A stretch of 64,000 bases of DNA from Leptospira sp. WS60.C2 (GCF_040833955.1 NZ_CP162134.1:204961-268960); one strand, 5' to 3'. Numbered from the stretch's first letter, positions 18,199 through 26,082 are shown. The notes: generated by a model not told the origin, from the sequence alone. Translations and numbers: made by a program.

Positions 18199-18583
18199 TT
18201 TCTAATTGTACGCCCATTTCGCCTAACAAAAGCATCGTTCGTTTGTCGAGAGTGACCCCTTTTGTAAACTCAGAAGCAAACTCCACCGAAACATAAATTG
18301 CCGATTCAAAGTTTTCCGTAAATTCTTTCAGTTCTTTTCGCACAGGACCCAGGGTCTTTAGGATGTCCCAAATATGATCTTGGGGGGGGAACTCAGGTCC
18401 CAATTTGGAATTCAGCTGCCAATGACTTGGAATTGTCATATTTTGGATGTCTTTCACATCCCCACCATGGTAATAATCAGGTGTCAGGCCGAGTTTTTCC
18501 GTCACTTCTAAGGGACGAAGCTTCATCCCCGAAATGGCAAACATTGCCCACGATTTTAGTTCTCTTTGTGTTCCCGATTCCAT
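18167..18583 (-). CDS. DUF4279-domain protein
   Basis: 138 residues, soluble. The layout fits DUF4279: an N-terminal strand (WAMFAISGMKLRPLEVTEKLGLTPDYYHGGD), SHWQLNSKL, a helix H-I-W-D-I-L-K-T-L, then an acidic beta pair (AIYVSVEFAS) and a closing LGVQLEI-type strand. The family is widespread and uncharacterised, sometimes found as an immunity-like protein. It is convergent with the STAS-like gene (32-bp overlap). Confidence 0.65.
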   Translation of the reverse strand: MESGTQRELKSWAMFAISGMKLRPLEVTEKLGLTPDYYHGGDVKDIQNMTIPSHWQLNSKLGPEFPPQDHIWDILKTLGPVRKELKEFTENFESAIYVSVEFASEFTKGVTLDKRTMLLLGEMGVQLEIIPWNLDGTL

Positions 18584-18641
18584 TTTTTACTTTTTTTTTC
18601 TACTACAAGAACCAAATTGAGAAAGAACTCAAGGGAAAAAC

Positions 18642-19367
18642 ATGAAAAATATTTTGGTAATTGAGGACGATCCGGACATCGGGAACCTAATCCGGAAATC
18701 TCTCGATTCTGCTCACTACACCACCTCCGTTTTTGAAAATGGCGAAGATGGATTGAAGTTTTATAAATCCAATCACCCTGATTTGGTGATTCTTGACCTT
18801 TCACTTCCAGACATTGATGGTATGGAAATTTGCAGAAGCATTCGGAAATCAGACGAAAGTACTCCGATTTTTATCCTTTCTGCAAGAACGGAAGAAATTG
18901 ATCGGATCATGGGACTCGAGTTAGGTGCTGATGATTACATCACCAAACCATTTTCCGTTCGGGAATTGAAAACCCGCGTGGATGTTTTCTTCAGGCGTTG
19001 GGATAAAAAAATTGGGATCAAACCCAATGTGGGCCAAGCAGGCGAAATCATTCGTGGTGCCTTAAAGATTGATTCCATTCGTCGTCGTGTTACGTTAAAC
19101 GAAAACATCATCAACATTTCCCGGAAAGAATTCGACATTTTACAACTACTCGCTGGATCTCCAGGAAAAGTATTTTCTCGTGAAATGATTTTAGAATCAG
19201 TTTGGGGAGTGGAATGGGATGGTTTTGAACGAATGATCGATAGCCATATCAAACGCATCCGTTCGAAACTGGAAAAAAATTCCGCACAACCAGAATGGAT
19301 CGAAACCATTTGGGGAATTGGATATCGATTCACTGATAATTTTGAAAACATTGTCGTACCAGACTAA
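18642..19367 (+). CDS. OmpR/PhoB-family response regulator
   Basis: 241 residues. Receiver domain 1-120 with acidic residues E8 D9 D10, phospho-acceptor Asp52 (VILDLSLPD) and Lys102 (ITKPF), then a winged-helix Trans_reg_C domain with [12 protein letters not shown] and GIGYRF. GGGA precedes the ATG by about 7 nt. No histidine kinase gene is adjacent. A set of small YqjD-like membrane-protein genes follows in the same direction with 8-, 0- and 5-bp gaps, so the regulator may control or respond to the same envelope state. The partner kinase is unknown. Confidence 0.92.
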   Translation: MKNILVIEDDPDIGNLIRKSLDSAHYTTSVFENGEDGLKFYKSNHPDLVILDLSLPDIDGMEICRSIRKSDESTPIFILSARTEEIDRIMGLELGADDYITKPFSVRELKTRVDVFFRRWDKKIGIKPNVGQAGEIIRGALKIDSIRRRVTLNENIINISRKEFDILQLLAGSPGKVFSREMILESVWGVEWDGFERMIDSHIKRIRSKLEKNSAQPEWIETIWGIGYRFTDNFENIVVPD

Positions 19368-19375
19368 CATACGTT

Positions 19376-19660
19376 ATGGAAGAAGTGAAAAAAGAAAAAT
19401 CCCTCATCGATGAAATTAAGTTGTATGAGAAAAAAGCCAAGGAAATTGAACAAAGAGCCAAGGAGAAGTATATGGAACAAGTAAGCGACATCAAACAAAA
19501 GTTAGGGAAAGCAAGCGAAGAAGCATCGATCCGTGCCAAAGAAGTGATCGATAATGTGGGAACCTATGTAAAAGAAAACCCACAAAAAGCAGCTGTCATT
19601 GGATTTGGCGTAGGACTTGGTCTTGGACTTGCCCTTGGTTGGTTTTTTAAGAAGAAATAA
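19376..19660 (+). CDS. YqjD/ElaB/DUF883-like membrane-anchored protein
   Basis: 94 residues. A long charged amphipathic helix (about 1-65) is followed by the family signature YVKENPQKAAVIGFGVGLGLGLALGWFFKKK, a glycine-zipper tail anchor. In E. coli, YqjD and ElaB of this family bind ribosomes at the inner membrane in stationary phase and are under general stress control. The order regulator, YqjD-like, membrane protein, small protein recalls E. coli yqjD-yqjE-yqjK. Confidence 0.8.
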   Translation: MEEVKKEKSLIDEIKLYEKKAKEIEQRAKEKYMEQVSDIKQKLGKASEEASIRAKEVIDNVGTYVKENPQKAAVIGFGVGLGLGLALGWFFKKK

Positions 19661-19993
19661 TTGGACGAACGACACTCAAAACATCGAAAAAAAGGTGGTT
19701 TAAAGGCCGCCTTTGAAGAGTTCATCGCCAAACTAGTTTCGTATGCAGAGGTGATGTTTCTCTATCTGCAAAAGAACGTACAGTTTTATCTCCAAAACTT
19801 TGTTAAAAAATCCGTTTGGGTATTTGCGGCACTTACGCTCATTTTTCTGGGCTTTTTGTACACTTCGTACGGAGTATTCTTAAGCATTCAAAAATTTTTG
19901 TCGAGTGGTGATCCCATCTTAGCGAGCTTCGGAACGGGGATTGGCTTTTTGGTTTTGGCGCTTCTCTTTTTATCATTTGTATTCCGCAGATAA
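19661..19993 (+). CDS. Two-TM membrane protein, YqjE-like by position
   Basis: 110 residues from a TTG that directly follows the TAA of the previous gene, so translation is probably coupled. A basic N-terminus (KHRKKGGLK) is followed by an amphipathic helix and two transmembrane helices (about 52-75 and 85-107). Size, topology and neighbours match YqjE / DUF1469 holin-like proteins, but no strong motif proves it. Confidence 0.65.
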   Translation: MDERHSKHRKKGGLKAAFEEFIAKLVSYAEVMFLYLQKNVQFYLQNFVKKSVWVFAALTLIFLGFLYTSYGVFLSIQKFLSSGDPILASFGTGIGFLVLALLFLSFVFRR

Positions 19994-19998
19994 TTCGT

Positions 19999-20244
19999 AT
20001 GGCATTCAATCCTTTCCAAGACCATAATCGTTACCTCGAAAAAGACCCTAAGGACATGACTTTGTCCGAACTGAGAATGTTACTTAAGATCAAACGAATG
20101 GACTTAACACTTGGTTGGAATGAATTGGAAGGGAAAATCAAATTTTGGCAACGAGTCGCAAGGTCCCTTCGCGAATCTGGCATTTTGGACAAAGCCAAAG
20201 AAGGAATCCAAAGTTATTTGCAAAAAGACACCCCAAAAGAATAA
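19999..20244 (+). CDS. Small helical protein, YqjK-like by position
   Basis: 81 residues, soluble and helical, highly charged (ELRMLLKIKRMDLTLGWNELEGKIKFWQRVARSLRESG). It starts 5 bp after the membrane-protein gene and ends the regulator / YqjD / YqjE / this set. I recognise no domain; the YqjK comparison rests on order and size. It may associate with the membrane pair. Confidence 0.55.
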   Translation: MAFNPFQDHNRYLEKDPKDMTLSELRMLLKIKRMDLTLGWNELEGKIKFWQRVARSLRESGILDKAKEGIQSYLQKDTPKE

Positions 20245-20294
20245 GGATTCTCCCCTCCTAAACCGATCCTAGAAGAAACGGCAAAGGACACAGT

Positions 20295-20624
20295 ATGGCA
20301 TCCGAAGAAATTTTAGTATTTACCACGATAGGCGACCGCGACATGGCAGAAGAACAAATTTCTGAAATGTTGGAACAAGGGATCATCATCTCAGGAACCA
20401 TTTTCCCCGAAGTAGAACTCGTATACCTTTGGGATGGCAAAATCACTGTTGATACGGAAAACAAAATCCTACTCAAAGCCAAAGCGGAACATTATGATGC
20501 GATCGAAGCCTATATTATGAAACACCATCCTTACATTGCCCCAGAGATCATTCGACTCGATGTGAGTTTTGGAAGCCCCGCCTACAAAGCGTTTGTGGCC
20601 GATAAAATCAAAAAGAATAGTTAA
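20295..20624 (+). CDS. cutA: CutA-like divalent-cation tolerance protein
   Basis: 109 residues. The CutA1 fold is recognisable by order: an initial strand VFTTIGDRDMAEEQISEMLEQG, the Trp in VYLWDGKI, the acid DTENKILLKAKAEHYDAIEAYIMKHHPYIAPEIIRLDV (HPY-x-x-PEI is the family hallmark), and a terminal AYKAFV helix. CutA trimers bind divalent copper and related ions, though the physiological role is debated. The central CVN block of standard CutA is replaced by SGTIF. No terminator was found after it, and the following DNA changes character. Confidence 0.8.
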   Translation: MASEEILVFTTIGDRDMAEEQISEMLEQGIIISGTIFPEVELVYLWDGKITVDTENKILLKAKAEHYDAIEAYIMKHHPYIAPEIIRLDVSFGSPAYKAFVADKIKKNS

Positions 20625-20636
20625 ATTCAGATAACA

Positions 20637-21006
20637 AATACCCAAAAGCCAATCGCTTTCTTTCGATTCTTCCCATGATGAAGCACGATTAATGGTTGTA
20701 GAACCATCTCTGATTCTATTTCCTCAAGTGGGCGCCTCGAATCTATTTCTCTACCAACCTTCCTTTTGAAGAAACGACCGGGCGTACTACGGGGTCCGCA
20801 TTCGCTCCCGTCCTCGGAGGCGTTATCCTCCTCTGACCAAGCCCTTCGTTTGCCCTGGCGAGGGATTCTAATCTTTACTACTTGGTCTTTAGAAAACGAA
20901 AGGGATTGGTATTGATATAGAACATATCAAACCAATTTACTTTAAAGACCGGAAAGTATTCTCTGTTTTTTAGCACGGAAAATACCAATAGGGAAATTAC
21001 TTCCGC
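20637..21006. other. Non-coding structured region at the islet's left edge
   Basis: No credible gene in 370 bp. Around 20780-20870 the DNA is markedly GC-rich compared with its neighbours and self-complementary: GGAGG (20817-20821) pairs with CCTCC across CGTTAT, and an outer GTC/GAC flank extends the stem imperfectly. Further on, ATTGGTATTGATAT (20905-20918) is nearly complementary to ATATCAAACCAAT (20924-20936). This looks like RNA- or recombination-type structure at the junction of core and accessory DNA, but no known family matches. Confidence 0.45.
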
Positions 21007-21164
21007 TGTTTTTACTGGTTGGGAATTGAGAATCGAACAAGTGTATCAGTAAACACTATGTTTTAAAGATGATTGAATCTCACGCACTAATGCGGAGAAA
21101 TCTCCAGAATCCAATGATTGTTTTCTTTTATAATATCCCTCTGCTTTCAATTGTTCTTCAAAAT
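21007..21164. repeat. 158-bp direct repeat, left copy
   Basis: Identical to 22137-22294 at 156 of 158 positions by direct comparison (mismatches at 21014/22144 and within GCGGAGAAA/GCGGAAAAA). The pair brackets the HigBA module with 972 bp of unique DNA between them. The left copy carries the last codons of the lipoprotein gene found at the right copy. Confidence 0.92.
21046..21164 (-). pseudogene. 3' fragment of the duplicated lipoprotein gene
   Basis: Within the left repeat the reverse strand encodes the last 39 or so residues and the stop (TGA at 21046-21048) of the protein encoded at 22176-22911. The one coding difference (TTC versus TTT) is silent, so the duplication came from an intact gene or is recent. 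The frame is cut at 21165, where identity ends and the toxin-antitoxin DNA begins. No start is available, so it is a remnant. Confidence 0.8.
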
Positions 21165-21232
21165 AAAGATACCTTGAGATTTTTTACTTTCATTCTTGCA
21201 ATTCAAATATATAGAGTTATACGACATCCAAG

Positions 21233-21256
21233 AATTTTACCCAAAGGGGTAAAATT
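21233..21256. promoter_or_regulatory. Perfect 10-bp palindrome, likely HigA operator
   Basis: AATTTTACCC (21233-21242), loop AAAG, GGGTAAAATT (21247-21256). It ends 4 bp before the -35 of the higBA promoter, a fitting place for autoregulation by the antitoxin's HTH. No T-tract follows, so a terminator is less likely. That HigA binds it is inference. Confidence 0.65.
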
Positions 21257-21260
21257 ACGA

Positions 21261-21289
21261 TTGACAGTAGTATCGCGAAACGTTAGTAT
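21261..21289 (+). promoter_or_regulatory. Sigma70-type promoter of higBA
   Basis: A perfect -35 TTGACA (21261-21266), a 17-bp spacer and -10 TAGTAT (21284-21289). The expected transcription start (6-8 bp after the -10) falls on 21295-21297, the toxin's GTG, so the message would be leaderless. Confidence 0.75.
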
Positions 21290-21294
21290 TGATT

Positions 21295-21576
21295 GTGATC
21301 ATAGGTTTTGCCGACAAAAAAACTGAAAAAGTTTGGAAAGGTGAGTTTTCTAAAGATTTACCAACTGAAGTTCAGAACCAAGGCAGAAAAAAACTTAGGA
21401 TGATTAATAATGCTCATAATATTGAAGACTTAAAAGTTCCTCCAGGAAATAAGTTAGAGATTCTAAAAGGCGACAGAAAAGGCCAATTTAGTATACGTAT
21501 CAATGATCAATGGCGCATTTGTCTTATTTGGGACGGAAATAACGCTTCTTTCGTAGAAATTGTTGATTACCATTAA
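21295..21576 (+). CDS. higB: HigB-type mRNA interferase toxin
   Basis: 93 residues from the GTG at 21295. The family of RelE/HigB-like toxins (PF05015) cleaves mRNA at the ribosome. Signature segments: FADKKTEKVWKGEFSKDLP, RKKLRMINNAHNIEDLKVPPGN, LKGDRKGQFSIRINDQWRI and the C-terminal VEIVDYH. A TTG two codons earlier overlaps the -10 hexamer, whereas the GTG gives the usual M-I-x-x-F start. No Shine-Dalgarno sequence is present because transcription probably begins at the GTG. higA follows after 12 bp; toxin-first order is typical of Hig modules. Confidence 0.9.
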   Translation: MIIGFADKKTEKVWKGEFSKDLPTEVQNQGRKKLRMINNAHNIEDLKVPPGNKLEILKGDRKGQFSIRINDQWRICLIWDGNNASFVEIVDYH

Positions 21577-21588
21577 TAAGGAGATTAT

Positions 21589-21894
21589 ATGAAACTTTTA
21601 GCAAACATACATCCTGGACAAATACTATCGGAAGAGTTTCTTACTCCTTTGAATATTACTGCCTATCGCCTGGCAAAGGAAACTGGTATTCCACAAACAA
21701 GAATTAGTCAAATTTTACAATATAAAAGATCTATTTCTGCTGATACTGCAATACGCTTATCAAAATTTTTTGGAACTACTCCACAATTCTGGCTTGGTTT
21801 ACAAAATGATTATGATCTGGAAGAAGAAATGTTAAAAAAGAAGAAAGAATTTAACGAAATTCACAATTACAAAGATTTAGCAATAGCATCTTAA
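21589..21894 (+). CDS. higA: HigA-type antitoxin with HTH
   Basis: 101 residues. HigA-family signature: IHPGQILSEEFLTPLNITAYRLAKETGIPQTRISQIL, an XRE-type helix-turn-helix, followed by SADTAIRLSKFFGTTPQFWLGLQNDYDLE. It neutralises HigB by complex formation and normally represses the operon. AAGGAG (21578-21583) lies 5 nt before the ATG, a strong site that contrasts with the toxin's lack of one and should favour antitoxin excess. It is complete. Confidence 0.93.
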   Translation: MKLLANIHPGQILSEEFLTPLNITAYRLAKETGIPQTRISQILQYKRSISADTAIRLSKFFGTTPQFWLGLQNDYDLEEEMLKKKKEFNEIHNYKDLAIAS

Positions 21895-22136
21895 ATTTTT
21901 ATAATCGCAAGCTAAATGCCAGTCCCCAACGTCCCATCCCGGGACTCAGGGTCGGAAGACTTCGGTAAGTCTAGTTCGATCAACGAAAGCACTAGGATGT
22001 TAAATTTAAATACTATCATTTTTACCTTTCTTTGATACAAGATCACTTGAGATCAAGTCCGCTGTGGATACTCAAGTTCAGATAATCTATTACCACTAAA
22101 AAAACTGGTGCCCAAAAAGGGCATTGAGTATTGGAT
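21895..22136. other. Structured non-coding DNA after higA
   Basis: No gene in 242 bp. AGACTT-CGGT-AAGTCT forms a perfect hairpin near 21970, within a larger fold in which AACGTCC (about 21930) pairs, with one G-T, with GGATGTT (about 22000). ACTTGA-GA-TCAAGT (22045-22058) is a second palindrome. The first fold resembles an integron attC site in outline, but the core sites do not match the consensus well. It may be a recombination or RNA structure belonging to the cassette. Confidence 0.4.
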
Positions 22137-22294
22137 TGTTTTTCCTGGTTGGGAATTGAGAATCGAACAAGTGTATCAGTAAACACTATGTTTTAAAGAT
22201 GATTGAATCTCACGCACTAATGCGGAAAAATCTCCAGAATCCAATGATTGTTTTCTTTTATAATATCCCTCTGCTTTCAATTGTTCTTCAAAAT
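22137..22294. repeat. 158-bp direct repeat, right copy
   Basis: Right copy of the repeat described at 21007-21164. It covers the 3' end of the broken lipoprotein gene, which continues to its left-hand gene start at 22911. The repeat edge at 22137 lies 39 bp beyond that gene's stop, so the duplicated unit is the gene end plus its downstream flank. Confidence 0.92.
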
Positions 22295-22911
22295 CAGCTT
22301 TTTCCCAATTGCAGTCTTCTTTTAAACTCGACTCTGAAAATTCATTTGGTCTTGCATGTTTATAAAAATAAAATTTTCTATCGCAGTATTCGCTTGGCCA
22401 TGCTAAGTTAAAATAATTATTTTCCTTAAATTTAGCACGCATATCTTTTGTTGAATTCTCTCCTAATGTGATATCACTAGAATTAGGATCTAAAAATAAA
22501 TATTGATGGATTGAATAATCGATGAGAATATCTCTATAAAAAAATAGAGTGACGGATTGTCCTTCCTTTGTTCTAGTTTTACTGATTTCTGCACCATTCA
22601 ATTTAAATTCTTTTTTTGATGATTTTGTACCAAAGAATACAATGATATGATCAATTGGGTAAAAAACTCCGTTGATTCTCCTTGGTAAAAAATTGTCTTT
22701 GTATGTAATTTCTTGATATACGTGGTGACTCAATTTTTTTTGCTACTGCATGCGAATGAAAGCCTAATTTTAATAAGCGAATGTTTTCCATAGGAATATA
22801 TTCAAATTCATCATATCGGAAAAAACCATGATCAAATTTACTTTTCCGATCACAAAAGATTACGAAAAGAAATAACGAAATCAGTATAATATTAAGTTTA
22901 ATTAAAATCAT
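22176..22911 (-). pseudogene. Putative lipoprotein gene interrupted in an A8 tract
   Basis: The first frame (22911 down) gives a lipoprotein signal ending in FVIFC (Cys20) and reads HAVAKKIES past an eight-A run at 22741-22734. Dropping one A moves to the frame running to the TGA at 22176-22178, continuing KKLSHHVYQEITYKDNFLPRR..., about 244 residues in all. The second frame has a TAG just upstream and no start of its own. Either the gene is dead, or slippage at A8 (transcription, phase variation, or a sequencing error in a homopolymer) restores it. The product family is unknown. Confidence 0.7.
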
Positions 22912-22976
22912 TTCTCCTCTTTTCTTGATTCACCAAACCGTATTAATTTCATATGGAGTGATCAGTGAATCATTTG

Positions 22977-23210
22977 TCAAAAGATAAACCATGAGATTTC
23001 CTCATTGGAAAGAGGTTCAAAAAATTCTTTTGAGATTTTTGTTTTCCCATGATAGATTCCTATTTTTCGTTTCTTCGTTTGATCAGAAGTAATTCACACT
23101 AACATTATAACTGGTTTTCCCGCTTTGGAAATCACCACTTCCTTATCCTCAATTGCCTGGACGATGAACTTCGAAAGATTGGCTTTCGCATCATGAATGT
23201 TATATTCCAT
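22977..23210 (-). pseudogene. Phd/YefM-type antitoxin with an internal TGA
   Basis: From the ATG at 23210 the frame reads MEYNIHDAKANLSKFIVQ..., then VVISKAGKPVIMLV and a TGA at codon 39 (23096-23094). The same frame continues to a TGA at 22979-22977, ITSDQTKKRKIGIYHGKT..., the usual ending of Phd/YefM antitoxins of VapC-type modules (RK-x-G-x-x-x-GK-x-x-I). A single base change of a CGA codon could make the TGA. No toxin gene is adjacent. It is a fossil of a second toxin-antitoxin module. Confidence 0.75.
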
Positions 23211-23374
23211 ACATTTAGATTAGCTAACCAAAAAGGATTAAGTCAAGAAAAAACGAAACAATGTATTCTCTTTTCCGGGGTAAAAGTCATTTCGACAATT
23301 TGAAAAACACATCGGGTTGTTTTTTTAGCACTTAGGATCAAACATTCGAATCGATTTCCTATTTGATCGACTCA

Positions 23375-24058
23375 TTACCTTATGGAAACATTAGTAGTTT
23401 TTTGATTCTCCCTAAACTCCCGATACCAATGCAAACATCCATAAAACGCAATGAGAAGGAAGATCACATATTCGATTGTTACAAAAGGGATATTCTTTAG
23501 AGAATACAGAGCAATACAAACCACATCCACAGATACCCACAAAAACCAAGATTCCAATTTTCGTTGTGCGAGAAGAAAATTGGCAATGATGCTTGCCACT
23601 GTGGTAAACGCATCCCAATACAAATAATCAGGTGGTTTAAGAAACAAACTGGGGAACCAAAGAGGTAAGTGTTTTGTAAAGGAACCGAGGCTCAAAGTTC
23701 CCACAATGATGAGAAGGATCACCAATAAATTCTTTTTTGTTCCTAACGAAACAATCTGAGTAAAACTTCCGGTTCGTTTTCGCCAAAGGATCCAACCATA
23801 TATACTGGATCCAAAAAAATAAATTTGTAACAACATATCGGAATACAATTGGATTTGAAAAAATAAAAAGAAAAAACAGATGGAATTAAAGATTCCTATT
23901 GGCCAAGTGAGGATATGATTTCTGGACGCTAAATAGACGCATACAAGTCCAGATGTGGTTCCCAGGAATTCCAGTAAGGACAAAGGATAGCCCAACCAAA
24001 TCAAAATCGTATAATCTAAGGAGATAAGTTCTTTGAAAAATCCTAGATCTGACATCAT
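23375..24058 (-). CDS. pnuC: Nicotinamide riboside transporter, PnuC family
   Basis: 227 residues, about seven transmembrane helices. PnuC moves nicotinamide riboside by facilitated diffusion, feeding NAD synthesis. Typical segments are present: SLLEFLGTTSGLVCVYLASRNHILTWPIGIFN near the N-terminus, and YLYWDAFTTVASIIANFLLAQRKLESWFLWVSVDVVCIALY. An ATG directly after the first (24055) is an alternative start. The 164 bp downstream (23211-23374) contain no gene. No NAD riboswitch was recognised. Confidence 0.92.
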   Translation of the reverse strand: MMSDLGFFKELISLDYTILIWLGYPLSLLEFLGTTSGLVCVYLASRNHILTWPIGIFNSICFFFLFFQIQLYSDMLLQIYFFGSSIYGWILWRKRTGSFTQIVSLGTKKNLLVILLIIVGTLSLGSFTKHLPLWFPSLFLKPPDYLYWDAFTTVASIIANFLLAQRKLESWFLWVSVDVVCIALYSLKNIPFVTIEYVIFLLIAFYGCLHWYREFRENQKTTNVSIR

Positions 24059-24163
24059 CTCTAAATACAGTGAATTTCCATCGTATCCATCAAATGCAAA
24101 AAGAGTTCATAATCGCTTCCCATCGTGACCGAGGAATACCTAGCATTGGGTTTCGTTTCCAAC

Positions 24164-24844
24164 TCAATCGATTCGAAAGAAATCTTCTTTAAATCCTTTT
24201 TCCCCAAGCCACTTACTTTGTAATAAATTATAACCCACGATTTCAAAGTCTCTTGCGATCCATTTTCTGTATTTTTTTTTGGTTCGGGAGAAGGCATATG
24301 GGTCCACAAAAGACATTTCTTTTTTCATGACCGCATAGTCTTCGTTTGTTGGAACCGTGAAGTATAAATAATTACAATACTTTGCCATCTTTTCCAATAC
24401 CGATGGAATTTGAGCATCTGGTAAGTATTGGATCACAGAATTACAAATCCCAAGTTCGACTGGTTCTTTTTCCAATTTAGGTAACTCAAAAGTTTCTAAT
24501 GATTCATGGTAAATCTGAAATTTGTCAGAACGTTTCACCCAGTCTTTTTTTTTGAGTTCCAGGTATGCTTCTTTGGATGCATCCACTGCATACACCTTTA
24601 CAGGAGAAAATGTTTTTACCATTTCACGAAGTAATATCCCCTTCCCAAACCCAAAGTCTGCGATTTTATATACGGGGATTTCCATCAGTTGGAAAAGAGA
24701 CTTGAGATACTCGGCATGTTGTTTGGCATTATAAGAGCCGTCTACATCAAGACCACTCCCATAGATTTCAGACCAGTATTCGGTTCCGAATTCTTTTCCA
24801 TTTTTTCCAAAACCAGTTTGTTTTTGTTTTAAAAATCCTTTCAT
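24164..24844 (-). CDS. Class I SAM-dependent methyltransferase
   Basis: 226 residues. Motif I is ADFGFGKGILLREMVKTF (G-x-G-x-G), followed by an acidic strand VYAVDASKEAY, and GICNSVIQYLP in the motif IV position. The protein is cytoplasmic. The substrate cannot be read from the sequence: the family includes small-molecule, lipid and protein methylases. The last base of its start overlaps the stop of the J-domain-like gene by one (24844), suggesting translational coupling. Confidence 0.8.
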   Translation of the reverse strand: MKGFLKQKQTGFGKNGKEFGTEYWSEIYGSGLDVDGSYNAKQHAEYLKSLFQLMEIPVYKIADFGFGKGILLREMVKTFSPVKVYAVDASKEAYLELKKKDWVKRSDKFQIYHESLETFELPKLEKEPVELGICNSVIQYLPDAQIPSVLEKMAKYCNYLYFTVPTNEDYAVMKKEMSFVDPYAFSRTKKKYRKWIARDFEIVGYNLLQSKWLGEKGFKEDFFRID

Positions 24845-26082
24845 TAGAACTGAACTCCTAAACTTTGAAGCTCTCTAATCATCTCTTTGATGTACTTTGG
24901 TTCTTTGGTCAATTGGTCGACTTCCTTTTGATAGGCACGTGTCACCATTTGGTTGTCTTCTTTCACTCGTTTCAAATACACATTCAAAGTTTCTTTTGTG
25001 ATTTTACTGGCAGGATAATCTGCCATCAGAGGATGGGAAAAAAATCTTTGTCTGATGGAATCTTCCAATTCTCGGATTTTAGATTTGATGATCCCAACAA
25101 ATCGTTTGATGGATGTATCATGAAACGAGACATCTGTTTGTTGGTTTGGAATGAGTTCGTCTACTTGGAGTTTGATTTCTAAAATTTCAGCAATATTCAT
25201 ATTATCCCTGGCACCAGAGAGTTTAGTCATGAGTTTTGCTTTTTTTTCACGCAAAATTGGATCCTGTTCTTTGTCAGGATGGATGAGTTTCGCTAGGTTT
25301 TTGAATAGAGTATTGATATCAGTACTTAACAATCGTTCTGCTTCCAATTGCTTTTTTTCTTTTTCCATTTGCGCTTTCGATTTCTTTTTTTCTTTGTGTC
25401 CCGAATTGGATTTTCGAAAGTACTCGGCTCTGTATTCTTCATACTTCTCTCGAAAGTCTCTATACTTTTCTTCGTGTGCTTCTCTTTCTTCTTCCGAATC
25501 AAACTGCGTTCGATGAAAATCGTCCAAATCAATGTCCATCCCAAAGGTTTGTTTGATTTTGGATTCCATTTGATTTTTGTAACGTATTCGTTCGAGTGTC
25601 TCAAATTTTGTTTCCAGCTGATCCCGGAACGGTGTATAAAACTCTGGGTCTTCCATCAAAGAGTCGTTACACATATCGAGTAGATACCGACGTAAAAACT
25701 CTCTTTGCATTTTACCAAAGGAAAGTTTTTCTTCGAGTAAAATGGAACACATCAGTTCAAATCGTTCTCGTTCCAATTGTTTCTGTTTATTCAGTTCGGG
25801 TAAAACCACATTTAAATAGGTTTCATTTACCAATTGGAACAAAGGTTCAATTTCTTTGGACCTTTCTAAGGTTTCTTTGTGTTTGCGAAGCGCATCATTG
25901 AATTCTTTCTGTGCTTTGGTTTGGTTGGAAGATTCCCCTGTCCAGACTAAGGTTTCATGCATCGTTTTTTGTCCGACAGAGGCCTTCTCTTTTTTGGATT
26001 TGGCAGCTGAATTTGCCTTTGTTGTTTCGGGATCGGATCCTTTTTTTGAGGATAATTTTGATTTGGGTTTCGGAGTTGGCAT
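24844..26082 (-). CDS. Coiled-coil protein with a J-domain-like segment
   Basis: 412 residues from the ATG at 26082 (a start at 26109 would sit inside a hairpin). Highly charged, helical, with a Lys-rich N-terminus and long coiled coils. In the middle, INTLFKNLAKLIHPDKEQD contains the HPD tripeptide of DnaJ domains, with helices either side (LAKLIHPD / KLMTKLSGARDNMN). If real, it would stimulate a DnaK. No Gly/Phe or zinc region exists, so it would be a type III J protein. It follows acnA by 52 bp. Confidence 0.6.
   Translation of the reverse strand: MPTPKPKSKLSSKKGSDPETTKANSAAKSKKEKASVGQKTMHETLVWTGESSNQTKAQKEFNDALRKHKETLERSKEIEPLFQLVNETYLNVVLPELNKQKQLERERFELMCSILLEEKLSFGKMQREFLRRYLLDMCNDSLMEDPEFYTPFRDQLETKFETLERIRYKNQMESKIKQTFGMDIDLDDFHRTQFDSEEEREAHEEKYRDFREKYEEYRAEYFRKSNSGHKEKKKSKAQMEKEKKQLEAERLLSTDINTLFKNLAKLIHPDKEQDPILREKKAKLMTKLSGARDNMNIAEILEIKLQVDELIPNQQTDVSFHDTSIKRFVGIIKSKIRELEDSIRQRFFSHPLMADYPASKITKETLNVYLKRVKEDNQMVTRAYQKEVDQLTKEPKYIKEMIRELQSLGVQF

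Noticed and set aside
21930..22002. Possible integron attC site after higA
   Set aside because: The outer arms pair with one G-T and a GTTAAAT core is present, but the left core does not fit RYYYAAC, no integrase gene is nearby and no cassette array is visible.
21930..22005. tRNA-like remnant (TAGTTCGATC)
   Set aside because: No acceptor stem, anticodon arm or complete T arm can be folded.
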